Shown here: one piece after another, positions 52,391 through 62,498 of the stretch
Layout: each line of letters opens with the position of its first letter
Position numbering within the stretch: position 1 is the first letter of the stretch
DNA from: Sphingobium sp. Z007
GTDB taxonomy: Bacteria; Pseudomonadota; Alphaproteobacteria; Sphingomonadales; Sphingomonadaceae
Length of the DNA stretch: 64,000 nt
Direction of reading: 5' to 3'
Assembly: GCF_900013425.1 (NCBI RefSeq)
Contig: NZ_FBXK01000001.1
Coordinates: forward strand, 928,501-992,500
Program-made: the position numbers and the translations under genes
The notes under the pieces: model-generated
What the model saw: only the letters and a program-made list of their open reading frames with translations
Database searches by the model: none
Told to the model about the DNA's origin: nothing

Positions 52391-54034
52391 TCGACGTTAG
52401 TTATGCGGAGTTGATATGGGCAAAGCCAAGCACATTTACGTGCCCCATACGCGCCGACTCCGCATAATCATGGTCAGCGCATAGTTCCTGTTATGTGGAG
52501 CTCCACATAAGCGCAAGGGGTTTGACGGACTGTCAGCGCAGGTGCGCAATATTCTTCAGCTCGATCCCTTCTCGGGGGCGGTGTTCCTGTTCCGCGGGAA
52601 GAGGGGCGACAGGCTGAAGGCCTTGGTCTGGGACGGCTCAGGGCTATGCCTGTATGCGAAGCGTCTTGAGCGCGGAAAGTTTGTTTGGCCACGTGCCCAT
52701 GAGGGTGCGCTGCGGCTGTCGGCAGCCCAGCTTGCGATGTTGCTCGAAGGCCTGAACTGGAAGCAGGCGATCGTCCACGACGAGGTCATCACGCCGAGCC
52801 TCGCATAGCCAAAAAGATCAGGAAAACCGCCATTTTATGTAGGCTTTGCCGTCGGCTTCCGCTATTATCGGCATCATGCGGTTCGCCCTTGATCGCCTTC
52901 CCACAGACCCAGTTCTCCTGCAGAAAATGCTGCTGGAGATGGCCAATGTCATGGAGCAGGAACGGGCCGAACTGACGGCGGCGCAAGCCACGGTCAAAGC
53001 CCAGACCTTGCGGATCGAAAAGCTCGAGCATCGTGTCGCGCGGCTGCTGCGCGTCCAGTTCGGCCGCAGCTCCGAGAAAATGGATATCGCCCAGCTGCGG
53101 CTGATGTTCGAGGAGGTCGAGGCACCGGAACCCGCCAACGATGAGGTGCCGGCGCCGCCTGTGGCGAAATCGGCTCGCAAACCCGGCGGCCGCGTTCCGC
53201 TTCCTGCGCACTTCCCGCGTCAGACAATCGATCATCAGCCCAGCCCGTGCAGTGGCGGTTGTAACGGACCCTCAGTCCAGATCGACGAGGCCGTCACTGA
53301 GGTTCTCGATTATGTCCCGGCGCGCTTCCGCGTCATCCGCCATGTCCGGCCCAGGCTGGTGTGCCGGTCCTGCGAGCAAATCCGCCAGGCGCCCGCTGTC
53401 GATCTGCCCCTGCCCAAGGTGATGGCGAGCAGCGCCTTGCTGGCTCACCTTATCGTCAATCGCTTTGTCGATCATCAGCCCTGGCACCGGCAGTCGGTGA
53501 TCTTCCGACGGGTGGGGCTTCATATCGATCGGGATGTGATGAGCCGTTGGGCACGGAAACTGGCATGGCTGCTCGCGCCACTGGGCGAGCGACTGTTCGC
53601 CTATATCCGGGAAGCCGCCAAGATCCACGGTGACGACACGCCGGTCACCTTGCTGGGCAATGGCGACGGCAGTCGGACCGGGCACTTCTGGGTATATCTG
53701 CGTGATGACCGCTCCAGCGGCGACATGAGCCCGCCTGCCGTGGTCTTCCGCTTCAGCGCCGGTCGTGGCGGAGCGCATCCGGCAGAACATCTCGCCGACT
53801 ATCGGGGGTATCTACAGGCAGACGGCTTTGCCGGGTACAATGCGCTTTACCGCGACCCCAGGACCAAGGCGCCCAAGGATATCGTCGAAGTGGGATGCTG
53901 GAGCCACGCACGCCGGAAATTTACCGACATCCTGGAGAAAAGTCCGTCACCGATTGCGGCAGAGGCGGTCGTGCGGATCGCCGAGCTCTTCGCTGCGCGG
54001 CGACTGACAGGATGCGAGCGTAGCGACAATCAAG

Positions 54035-55791
54035 GGGTCTTCCGCATCTTTGGTGCAAGTTGAGGGATTCACATGGGAATCGGGTGAGGGCATAGAGTGG
54101 GGATTACGGTCAGCGATGGTATTTGCTCGTGGTCCAGACATTTTCGGTTTCTCCCGTTCCTGCAGGTTTGACGATTGTCAGTCGCGACGAAACAACGGAC
54201 GGGAGGCTCCATTTGGATGTGAGGCCAGTTCAGCGTTCCTCCTCGTGCCCCGATTGCGGACGGCACTCGAGCGGCGTGCATAGCCATTACCAGCGACATC
54301 TCGCCGATTTGCCTTGGCATGGACGGATTGTGGCGATGCGCCTGACGGCGCGACGCTTTCGCTGCAGGACGCCTGATTGCAAAATGCAGATATTTACGGA
54401 GCGATTGCCCGGGGTCGCCGCTTGGAGGGCGCAACGCTCCGATCGGCTCGCAGAGAGCCAGCGCGCTATAGCTCTTGTAGCGGGCGGCGAGCCAGGATCC
54501 CGCCTCGCCCATAGGTTGGCGATGCCGGTCAGCGGCGATACATTGCTGAGGATGATCCGGTCGGCGCCCGTGCCGGGTTTCGTTGCCCCCACGATCGTGG
54601 GCATCGACGATTGGGCGTGGCGGCGCGGACAGCGCTATGGAACAATCATCTGCGACCTGGAGCGAAATCGCGTTCTTGATCTGCTGCCCGATCGCAATGC
54701 AGATAGCGTGGCCGATTGGCTGAAGCGCTGGCCAGGGATCAAGATTGTCGCGCGTGATCGCGCTGGAGTTTACGCCCATGGAGCAAGGCGCGGGGCGCCA
54801 GGAGCCATGCAAGTGGCCGATCGCTGGCACCTGCTCAGTGGCCTGGGTGAGGCACTGCGCCAGGCAGTTAGTCGCCACCGAAGCGCGGTGTCCGCGGCAA
54901 CGAAAATCATGGCATCCGCGCAGGGAGCGCAAGCCAACCCTGCACCGACATCCCCCGGTCTCACCAAGTTACGGGCCGATCGGAAGGCCGGTCGACGCGA
55001 ACGCTGGGAGGAAATTTGCCAGCTCGACAAGCTGGGACATCCCACGTCGAGCATCGCCGAACTGGTCGGCGTAACTCAACGCACGGTCCAACGCTGGATA
55101 GCTGGCGGCGGCGAACCCGAGCATGTGCGTCCCCATATACAGTCCCATCTTCTGGGCCCTTTCGAAGAATGGCTCGAAGCCCGATGGCGTTCGGGACACC
55201 AGGTCGGCCAACAGCTGTGGCGGGAACTGAAAGAACTCGGCTACAAAGGGAGCCGGAACACCGTTGCACGATGAGCGGCCAAGCGGCGCACCCGCGACGA
55301 TGCGCAGGCACCAGAACCGCAGGGGCAGCGGTCAGCCTGGAAGGCCCCATCGCGCCGCAGCTGCGCCTGGCACATGGGCCAGGCTCCCGATCAGATCGAT
55401 GCCGAACATACGCTGTTCCTCGACCACCTGTATGCGCAAGCACCGCAACTTCGTGAGGCGGCCGACCTGGCTGTTCAGTTTGTCACGCTTCTTGGCGGCA
55501 ACGACGTAACCGCGCTCGACAAATGGCTCGAACAGGCAGCGGGCAGTGAACTTGGCAGCTTTGCGAGCGGCATCACACGGGACATTGATGCAGTCAGGGG
55601 CGCGATCACGACCCGTTGGACGACGAGCCCGGTCGAAGGTCAGATCAGTAGAGTCAAAGCCATAAAGCGGCAGATGTACGGACGAGCAAACTACCAACTC
55701 CTGCGACAGCGAGTGTTGCTGGCCGCCTGATCAGCGATCAGGTCTCCAAAGGCTTCCTCGAGCAGACTGCACCAAAGATGCGGAAGACCCC
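54035..55791 (+). mobile_element. ISL3-family element
   Basis: Inverted ends GGGTCTTCCGCATCTTTGG (left) and CCAAAGATGCGGAAGACCC (right), identical over at least 23 bp including TGCA. One transposase gene with a nonsense codon. No matching target duplication outside the ends (ACAATCAA versus CAGATCGT). Confidence 0.85.
54123..55730 (+). pseudogene. ISL3-family transposase with an internal TGA
   Basis: N-terminal zinc finger CPDCGRHSSGVHSHYQRHLADL and CRTPDCKMQIF, DDE core IVGIDDWAWRRGQRYGTIICD and VARDRAGVYAHGARRGAPGA, HTH TSSIAELVGVTQRTVQRW, C-terminal TTRWTTSPVEGQISRVKAIK. The frame is continuous except for one stop, TGA at 55272-55274, after NTVAR; a single base change from TGG would explain it. 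Without it the protein would have about 535 residues, normal for the family. Confidence 0.88.
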
Positions 55792-56288
55792 CAGATCGTC
55801 GCGCTATACTTCGCCATCGAGCGCGATATCAAGGGTGCGCCACCTGATGAGCGAAGACGCATCCGCCAGATCAAGGCGGTGCCGAAGCTGGAGGCATTGC
55901 GCGTCTGGCTCGAAACCCAGAACCGAGGCCTGTCGTCTGACAGCAATCTGGCGCGTGCGTGTCGCTATCCGCTCAATCGCTGGCAGGCTATGGTCCGCTA
56001 CTGTGATGACGGTCGGCTCGAGATCAGCAACAATCTGGTGGAAAATGCCCTGCGCGGGGTCGCGCTCGGGCGCCGGAACTGGATGTTCGTCGGCTCCATG
56101 AAGGGGGGAGAAGCCGCCGCGCTCTTCTACGCCCTGGCCGGTACATGTCGGCTCAACGGCGTCGAGCCCGAGGCATGGTTCACCGACGTCATCGAACGCA
56201 TCGGTGATCACCCGATCAATCGGATCGATGACTTTTTGCCGTGGAAATGGCAGGCATCGAGGCTGACCAACGATCTGGAGAAGGCTGC

Positions 56289-56657
56289 GTGAGCAACGGC
56301 ACTGTCGTGCGGATGAAGATTACGCTGGACGATGTCACGCCGGCCGTCAGCCGAACGCTGGAGGTGCCCCTCAATATCCGGCTCGACCGTCTGCACACCG
56401 TCATCCAGACCGCCTTCTCGTGGACGGACTCTCACCTGTGGGAAATGAGCTTCGGGCAGACCGGCTTTGGCATCCCTGATCCCGAATATGGCTTCGACGG
56501 ACCTCTTGACGCCCGTAAGGCCACTCTCGCCCAGGTCCTGGCGGATACGAGGCGCAAGACCTTCCGATATCTCTACGACTTTGGCGATGCCTGGGAGCAT
56601 AGCGTCAAGATCGAGCGCATCAGCCCGGCCAGCCCGCACCTGACATATCCGCTCATC
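56289..56657 (+). pseudogene. 5' half of pRiA4b ORF-3-like passenger gene
   Basis: GTG at 56289 overlaps the tnpC stop (GTGA), so it was the fourth gene of the IS66 element. Encodes VVRMKITLDDVTPAVSRTLE, AFSWTDSHLWEMSFG and FRYLYDFGDAWEHSVKIERI, typical N-terminal part of pRiA4b ORF-3 family. The frame is cut at 56657 by the IS21 end, with target duplication GCTCATC (56651-56657). The 3' half is at 21160-21391. Confidence 0.85.
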
Positions 56658-57050
56658 TGTAGCGCGACGATTACGGTGTCCGGTCGGCGTCAATTTTGAT
56701 GGCCGATAGGTGGCCGCGCCGGTTGGTGAATTCTGGCTACCATTTGCTGTTGCGAGGAGCAACCGTCGAGCGACAATTACGACGCTGGGTAATTGTCGCT
56801 GGCGCTGGCCGGAAGCGAGGGTTTGAAGCGCATGGGATGGTTGGCATGTAATTGCCGCTGGCGACAATTACCCGTTGCCTCAGCAAGGGTGCTCCCGAGC
56901 GCGAAGCCAGCGACAATTATGATGGCCGGTCCGGGGCGCCATTGGGCGGGTCGTAATCGCCGGCGTTGATGCGGGCGACGGCGGAACGCTTGCGGTAGCT
57001 TTCGCCGTTCATCTCGATGATGGTCGAGTGGTGCACGAGGCGGTCGATCG
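56658..57050 (-). mobile_element. IS21 element A, displaced right end
   Basis: Starts TGTAGCGCGACGATTACG and contains several GCGACAATTAC-type repeats in both orientations (around 56777, 56801, 56850, 56868 and 56910), as expected for IstA-binding sites at IS21 ends. Carries the istB 3' part (56917 onward). Partner of 21392-23765. Confidence 0.75.
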
Positions 57051-57074
57051 CGGCGACAGTCATGGCGGGATCGC
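56917..57074 (-). pseudogene. istB: istB 3' part next to recombinase element copy 2
   Basis: Minus-strand frame DPAMTVAAIDRLVHHSTIIE then MNGESYRKRSAVARINAGDY and a stop at 56917. It is the C-terminus of an IstB protein cut by the recombinase element. By end-matching it completes the istB at 23112, not the one at 59605. Confidence 0.78.
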
Positions 57075-57082
57075 CGAACGTT

Positions 57083-57724
57083 TCATGATGCTGCTTTCCT
57101 GGAAGGGGTCATACTGTAATTTGGCGCTGTGAGCGCCTTTATTTGCTGGAGGGTCAGGTCCACCTGCCACGGCTGTCCCTTCTTTAGTTGCCGGCCCTGA
57201 AGCTTACCGCGTTTCAGCCATTTGAACACCGTCTGCTCAGTGACGCCGAGCGCGGTCGCGGCACCTTGGATCGAGTAGCTGCCATCCGGCCAACGGGGCG
57301 GATTGTGCTCGACGCCGTTGATCTTTACGGTGGGGATATTCCAGCGCTGGCGCAACAGGTGCACCGTGTTGTGGTCGAACAGCCCGTCCAGGCTGTTCCG
57401 CAGACCCTCTGTGTTGAGCGCGGTAGCGACCTCGGCGTCCATCATGCCAGCGGCGTTGAGCTCTCGGATCCGCTGTTCTAGCACGTCGGCATGAGCAGCT
57501 TCAGCATAGGATTGAGTGCGCCGCATGACCCAGTGTTCGGTCGCTGCGCCCGTCTGCCAGATGATGCGGATCCACACCATGCCTTTCGCCCGCCGCTGAT
57601 CTAGAATGACCTTGTCGATCACGAGGCGGAGCATCGCCTTGCGTTCGCTGTTCTCGATTCTTTCCCAAAGATCAGGCAGGTCGATGCCGAACGCTGCGAT
57701 ACGGGCGCGATCGTCGGCATTCAA
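57083..57724 (-). CDS. C-terminal part of serine recombinase, separate frame (copy 2)
   Basis: 213 residues from a TTG that overlaps the stop of the upstream recombinase frame. Starts NADDRARIAAFGIDLPDLWE and continues with VIDKVILDQRRAKGMVWIRI, then a helix-turn-helix-like AATALGVTEQTVFKWLKRGK near the C-terminus. The preceding 30 codons (ESIWESKLREVEKVEQDYRR) belong to the same protein in this frame but have no start. It is the normal C-terminal segment of large serine recombinases, detached by a -1 frameshift. Translation by coupling or frameshifting is possible. Confidence 0.75.
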   Translation of the reverse strand: MNADDRARIAAFGIDLPDLWERIENSERKAMLRLVIDKVILDQRRAKGMVWIRIIWQTGAATEHWVMRRTQSYAEAAHADVLEQRIRELNAAGMMDAEVATALNTEGLRNSLDGLFDHNTVHLLRQRWNIPTVKINGVEHNPPRWPDGSYSIQGAATALGVTEQTVFKWLKRGKLQGRQLKKGQPWQVDLTLQQIKALTAPNYSMTPSRKAAS

Positions 57725-59184
57725 CGCAACGGTTTGCTCCGTCTTCCACCGCCGATAGTCCTGCTCGACCTTTTCGACCTCACGCAGCTTGCTTTCCCAG
57801 ATGCTTTCGAGGAACGGGCAACGAGGCGGTTTTCCGGCTCGACCGCGTCATATTGGCGCCGGGCACGCTCGCATTCATATTCGGCGCGTTCGCGCTTGAG
57901 TGTCCATTGCCGTTCGAGTCCATGGACGTCCGCGTCGATGGCGTCGAGCGCGGCCAACGCGATGGCGAGTTGGTCAGGGGTGAGCGCTGCAAGGAACTGC
58001 CGTTCGACCTCAGCCTCAACCCGCGGCGCACGCACCTCTTGGCAATATTGACCGACGCAGGTCGCTCGTTCGGAACGGCACCGATATACCGGATGGTTGC
58101 TGTCAGGGCCAGAGTAGTTGAGTGCCATGCGCCGTCCGCAACTGCCACACATCGCTATACCCTGCAGCAGCGCCTTTCCCTTCCGAGGCATGCCACGATG
58201 CCCGGCTTTGAAGTTGCCGACATTGTCCGTGAGCTTGTCGCTGATCGCCATATGCGTCTCCCAACTGATATACGCTGGATGAGCATTCTGGATGCAGACT
58301 TCCCACTGTTCGCGCGGAACAGCGCGCGTCGGGTTCTTGGCCCCCTCGCTTCGCTTTTCGGGCGCAGCACACCGGCGTCCGTAGACATAGGCTCCCGCAT
58401 AGACAGGGTTTTTCAGGATATTGCGCACACGCGCATCGGTTGCATCGCGCCAGGCTATTTCGTGTGGCGCCGGTCCCTTCAACGGCCTGACCGGCAGGGC
58501 AAGATCGGCCTGGCGCAGATAGCGCACTACCGCCTTTGCGCTTCCCAGGCGCATGAAGCTGTCGAACACAAGTCTGATGCGCTCCTGAACCTGGGCGTCG
58601 GGATTGAGCATGATCCCTCCGGCGGGCGCGTAGATTAGCCCTGCCGGAAGCGGGATACGCAGTTCGCCGCGCGCCGCCTTCTGCCGTTCCCCCGTGTGCA
58701 GGCGCATGCGGATCTGATGCAGCTCAGCCTCGCTCATGATCCCCGAGAGACCCAACAAAAGCCGATCATGGTAAAGTCCGGGATCATATATTTGTTCGCT
58801 GTCAGCGATGAGAACGCTGAACATCGAGCAGAGCTGAAGCAGTTGATGCCAGTCACTGTTGTTGCGTGCGAGGCGCGACGCGTCGTAGCTCAGAACGAGA
58901 CCGGCGTGACCTAAGCCAACTTCAGCGATCAGGCGTTGGAAGCCGTATCGGTGCTGAGCCTCCGCACCGGATTTCCCAAGATCGTCGTCGATGATCTCGA
59001 CCCGTTCGCGCGGCCAGCCAAGGCCAAGCGCGCGGTCGACAAGCCGATACTGAAGCGCCGTGCTTTCCTGGTGATGGCGGATCTGGCCGACGCTCGACTG
59101 ACGGACATAGACATAGGCCAGCTTGGCCTGCTGCGTGGTGCTTATCCGTTCATCTACGGCATAATCTCTCAACATCGGTGTCAC
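57721..59184 (-). CDS. Serine recombinase, catalytic and zinc-ribbon part (copy 2)
   Basis: 487 residues. Resolvase domain with the nucleophile Ser in YVYVRQSSVGQIRHH, DDDLGKSGAEAQHRYGFQRL and YDASRLARNNSDWHQLL; recombinase domain with RVRNILKNPVYAGAYVYGRR; zinc ribbon CGSCGRRMALNY...C. After ENRLVARS the frame leaves homology (about position 57805 to 57820) and runs 30 unrelated residues to the stop. A one-base loss explains this, and copy 1 has the same change. Whether this shortened enzyme works is open. Confidence 0.82.
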   Translation of the reverse strand: MTPMLRDYAVDERISTTQQAKLAYVYVRQSSVGQIRHHQESTALQYRLVDRALGLGWPRERVEIIDDDLGKSGAEAQHRYGFQRLIAEVGLGHAGLVLSYDASRLARNNSDWHQLLQLCSMFSVLIADSEQIYDPGLYHDRLLLGLSGIMSEAELHQIRMRLHTGERQKAARGELRIPLPAGLIYAPAGGIMLNPDAQVQERIRLVFDSFMRLGSAKAVVRYLRQADLALPVRPLKGPAPHEIAWRDATDARVRNILKNPVYAGAYVYGRRCAAPEKRSEGAKNPTRAVPREQWEVCIQNAHPAYISWETHMAISDKLTDNVGNFKAGHRGMPRKGKALLQGIAMCGSCGRRMALNYSGPDSNHPVYRCRSERATCVGQYCQEVRAPRVEAEVERQFLAALTPDQLAIALAALDAIDADVHGLERQWTLKRERAEYECERARRQYDAVEPENRLVARSSKASGKASCVRSKRSSRTIGGGRRSKPLR

Positions 59185-59567
59185 CGGCGTAGCGGGCAGT
59201 TGGGCGCGAGCACAAAGCCTGCGCTATCGTCGCCGCCAGCTGACGCTGGATTGCTGGCGGCAGGCTCGACCATATCTGGATCTTTGGCCGTCTCCGGGGA
59301 GAGCTGATGTTCACTCTGGCATTCCTCGTCCTGTGATGAACGGCGCAACGCCTCTGCCAGCGCAACGACTCGCATGAGGATGGAGCCTGAGACCAACGGC
59401 GCGGATTTCGAGTCAGGCGGAGCGGTAGCCAGATCGGTGACGGAGCGAAGGATGTTTCGCCGCCCGCCATGCGGCACCCGGATAGTCACCCAAGCCGGCC
59501 CGCGATCAGACACCAGCTTCAGAACTTCGAACCGCTCGCCGAAGAGCGGATGCTGAGGGCACGTCAC
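59181..59567 (-). CDS. DUF5372-like protein preceding serine recombinase (copy 2)
   Basis: Same sequence as the gene at 23821: PQHPLFGERFEVLKLVSDRG, GGRRNILRSVTDLATAPPDS. GTG start at 59567 equals the one in copy 1; the frame is open beyond it up to the istB joint. Overlaps the recombinase start by 4 bp. Function unknown. Confidence 0.6.
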   Translation of the reverse strand: MTCPQHPLFGERFEVLKLVSDRGPAWVTIRVPHGGRRNILRSVTDLATAPPDSKSAPLVSGSILMRVVALAEALRRSSQDEECQSEHQLSPETAKDPDMVEPAASNPASAGGDDSAGFVLAPNCPLRR

Positions 59568-59604
59568 CGTTACATGGCGGATCAGCCCGTCGATATCAGG
59601 GGTA

Positions 59605-60470
<866 letters not shown>

Positions 60471-60486
60471 CTAATGCATTACAGCG

Positions 60487-61251
60487 TCACTTTTGGCGAT
60501 TATCCGATCTGTCGATCCTCCGTCCCGTTAGCAGGCCTTTGGCGCCCGTGCCTTCGAACTTGAACTCGAAGTCTCTCCAGGTTTTCCTCCAGCGTCGCGC
60601 CACGTATCTTTCTCCCGGTCTTGCTGCATCATCGAGCATGATAAGGCCTCCCGGTGCGATACGTTCGAAAAGGCGTTCCGCCATTCCTCGGGTAAAGGGA
60701 TGAATTGACCAAGGCGGTCCATCTATGACAAGCAGATCAATTGTCTGTGGAAGGTCGTGCAAGGCATACCATAATCCAGGCCAGGCCTGGTCCCGAAAGT
60801 TCAGCGGAGCATGGCTGAAACTTGCCGACAGGTGGTGCTCAGCGAGCCAAATGCCCATCTGCTCAACGAACGGTTCATACTGATCGTAGCTGTATAAATG
60901 CCCGCCACCGTGAAGCGACAATGCTTTGGCGATAACCAGCGAAGTTACTCCGGAACCTAGTTCCACAACATTTTTCGGTTGTCGGACTTCAATCTCATCA
61001 ACAATCCTGTGAAGAAGGTAAGTGTCTGCTTTCCAGCTGCCAAGATGAGGCAAGGCGTCCTGTTCAAGGTTTATACGCTCAAGAACAGCATTTTTTTCAG
61101 CTTTGTTTCCCCCATAAAGGCTTTTCAACAGCCAAGGCCATTGGATGAGCGCAAAGAATAGCTGGAACAGGGTTTCGCCCTTTGTGCGCGCGGTGCCTGT
61201 TTCCCGCGGCATCTTTTTGGCCAGCATGCCGGTCAGATTTTTGGTCGTCAA
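60487..61251 (-). CDS. Class I SAM-dependent methyltransferase
   Basis: 254 residues; SAM-binding motif VVELGSGVTSLVIAKALSLH, acidic second-strand YSYDQYEPFV, DLLVIDGPPW and GGLIMLDDAAR. Resembles Methyltransf_24-type proteins. Substrate unknown. Its stop is 17 bp from the truncated IS21 element C, so it is the first native gene on this side of the mobile region. Confidence 0.82.
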   Translation of the reverse strand: MTTKNLTGMLAKKMPRETGTARTKGETLFQLFFALIQWPWLLKSLYGGNKAEKNAVLERINLEQDALPHLGSWKADTYLLHRIVDEIEVRQPKNVVELGSGVTSLVIAKALSLHGGGHLYSYDQYEPFVEQMGIWLAEHHLSASFSHAPLNFRDQAWPGLWYALHDLPQTIDLLVIDGPPWSIHPFTRGMAERLFERIAPGGLIMLDDAARPGERYVARRWRKTWRDFEFKFEGTGAKGLLTGRRIDRSDNRQK

Positions 61252-61410
61252 CTTTCGTCACCTTCGTTATGGATAGCAGTCCAGTGAGCGAGGCAGCAGC
61301 CAGTTACCGAGTGTCATCTTAGGCAAACCCACCAATGTATGGCGCTCTACACAGCAAGTCGTCCGACCCTCGATGATCAGGAGCAAATCTCTTCTCCCAT
61401 GCTCGTCCCT

Positions 61411-62283
61411 CTAGAAGCTGGACTGGCGCCCTAAAAAGCCGAGAATTGCGGCAGAAAAGGCGTCGTTTGCATCGCCTGCGACCATATGCGTGGCATCGAT
61501 AATGTCGGTATATTCAGCATGCGGTGCCAGTTCGCGCAGATGTTCGACAGCGCCTTCCGAGACAAGATCACTGGATCCGCCCCTGATCAGATGCAGCGGT
61601 AGCGTCAAATTAGCGGCAGCCTTGTATAATATATTGACTTGCTGCTCCTGATGCGCGGTGTCGCAGCAATGTGCAGCCACCATATTGCGAATAAATGCTG
61701 GATCCCAGTGCCAGTAATAGCGGCCATCCTCTTTCTGCCGGAGATAGTGCCGTAGGCCATCGCCCGCTCTGCGCTTGCGACGATGTGGCATGTAGCGCGC
61801 AATGACTTGTGCAGCTTCTTCCGGAGACGAAAAGCCAGTCTCGACATGTTCTTGCATGAAGCTGACCACCCGCATCACGCCGCCCGGCTCGATACGCGGG
61901 GCTATATCTACAAGAGTGAGCGATGCGAAGCTGCCTGGGGCGAGGTCTCCTTCTGCTATCATTCCGGCAAGGCCGCCGAGGGAGGCGCCTACCAGAGCCG
62001 GTTTGCGATCCATTCCTGATGCTACCGCGACGAGATCGGCCGCAAAGTCGCGCACGTCATACGCGCCTGCGCTCGACCAGTCGCTGTCGCCATGCCCACG
62101 CATGTCTATAGCGATAGCGCGAAACCCCGCCTCGACCAGATCTTGCACTACCCGCTTCCAGGCGCGGCGAGTCTGACCCGCCCCGTGGGCAAGCAAGACG
62201 GGCATCGCCCTGCATTCGCCCTTCACTTCAGCAGCCAGGCTGATACCAGCGGCTCCATCGATTTTGCAGTTCTTCCCGGTCAT
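61411..62283 (-). CDS. Alpha/beta hydrolase
   Basis: 290 residues: oxyanion motif LLAHGAGQTRRAWKRV, nucleophile Ser in LVGASLGGLAGM, Asp in IRGGSSDLVSEGA, His in IDATHMVAGD. Of the non-haem peroxidase/esterase-like group; not of the C-C hydrolase type. No partner gene suggests the substrate. Confidence 0.85.
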   Translation of the reverse strand: MTGKNCKIDGAAGISLAAEVKGECRAMPVLLAHGAGQTRRAWKRVVQDLVEAGFRAIAIDMRGHGDSDWSSAGAYDVRDFAADLVAVASGMDRKPALVGASLGGLAGMIAEGDLAPGSFASLTLVDIAPRIEPGGVMRVVSFMQEHVETGFSSPEEAAQVIARYMPHRRKRRAGDGLRHYLRQKEDGRYYWHWDPAFIRNMVAAHCCDTAHQEQQVNILYKAAANLTLPLHLIRGGSSDLVSEGAVEHLRELAPHAEYTDIIDATHMVAGDANDAFSAAILGFLGRQSSF

Positions 62284-62498
62284 CCACCAGTCTCGATCCT
62301 GCAGGCCCGATTGAAGATAAACCCCTTAGTCCATTTTTGGCTCTGCCTTTGCGCCACTTCAGGACGTTGCATCCACTCACGCGCGAAGAATTGAGAGGGT
62401 CGTTCTATCGTCCTGAGTTCGTGCTTCACAGAAGCTGATTGCGCGCCTGTGCATGAAGACGAGGGTCGGTCTGTTCCTGAGCGGTCGATCGCGATCAT

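Larger units (their letters stand above)
49114..52510 (+). mobile_element. RIT (recombinase-in-trio) element
   Basis: Three overlapping tyrosine recombinase genes bounded by a 35-bp perfect inverted repeat (49112-49146 and 52452-52486, core CTGACCATGATTATGCGGAG). Inner repeats CCGCATAACTA (49211-49221) and TAGTTATGCGG (52398-52408). The right end has an extra 20-bp perfect palindrome TTATGTGGAGCTCCACATAA (52491-52510). Target duplication GCGCAA. This is the arrangement described for RIT elements. Confidence 0.92.
49049..52808 (+). pseudogene. IS66 tnpB (OrfB) split by RIT element
   Basis: Starts at TTG 49049 overlapping the orfA stop (SLALPPSTKIYLSLPPCDMR), is cut at 49113, and resumes at 52511-52808 (KGFDGLSAQVRNILQLDP, FLFRGKRGDRLKALVWDGSG). 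GCGCAA is duplicated at 49108-49113 and 52511-52516. Joining the pieces gives a normal OrfB of about 118 residues. A fragment from a GTG at 52542 could still be made. Confidence 0.88.
52876..56292 (+). pseudogene. IS66 transposase tnpC split by ISL3 element
   Basis: Start at 52876 (MRFALDRLPTDPVLLQ), zinc-binding CSGGC...CRSC segment, catalytic region KIHGDDTPVTLL, YLQADGFAGYN and CWSHARRKF; frame lost in ISL3 sequence after AELFA. It resumes after 55791 as IVALYFAIERDIKGAPPDER, LEISNNLVENALRGVALGRR (catalytic Glu) to the stop at 56292. The left and right parts overlap in homology (AELFA versus ALYFAIERD) and no 8-bp duplication is seen, so the right part may come from a second IS66 copy joined through ISL3 recombination. 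Confidence 0.85.
48585..56657 (+). mobile_element. IS66-family element with passenger gene, interrupted three times
   Basis: Left end GTAAGCGCCGACGGAA at 48585; matching right end displaced to 21124. Gene order: orfA, tnpB, tnpC and a pRiA4b ORF-3-like passenger gene overlapping the tnpC stop. Interrupted by a RIT element in tnpB (49114-52510), an ISL3 element in tnpC (54035-55791) and IS21 element A in the passenger gene (56658). Target duplication GACCTATC in Tn3-family tnpA. Confidence 0.85.
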
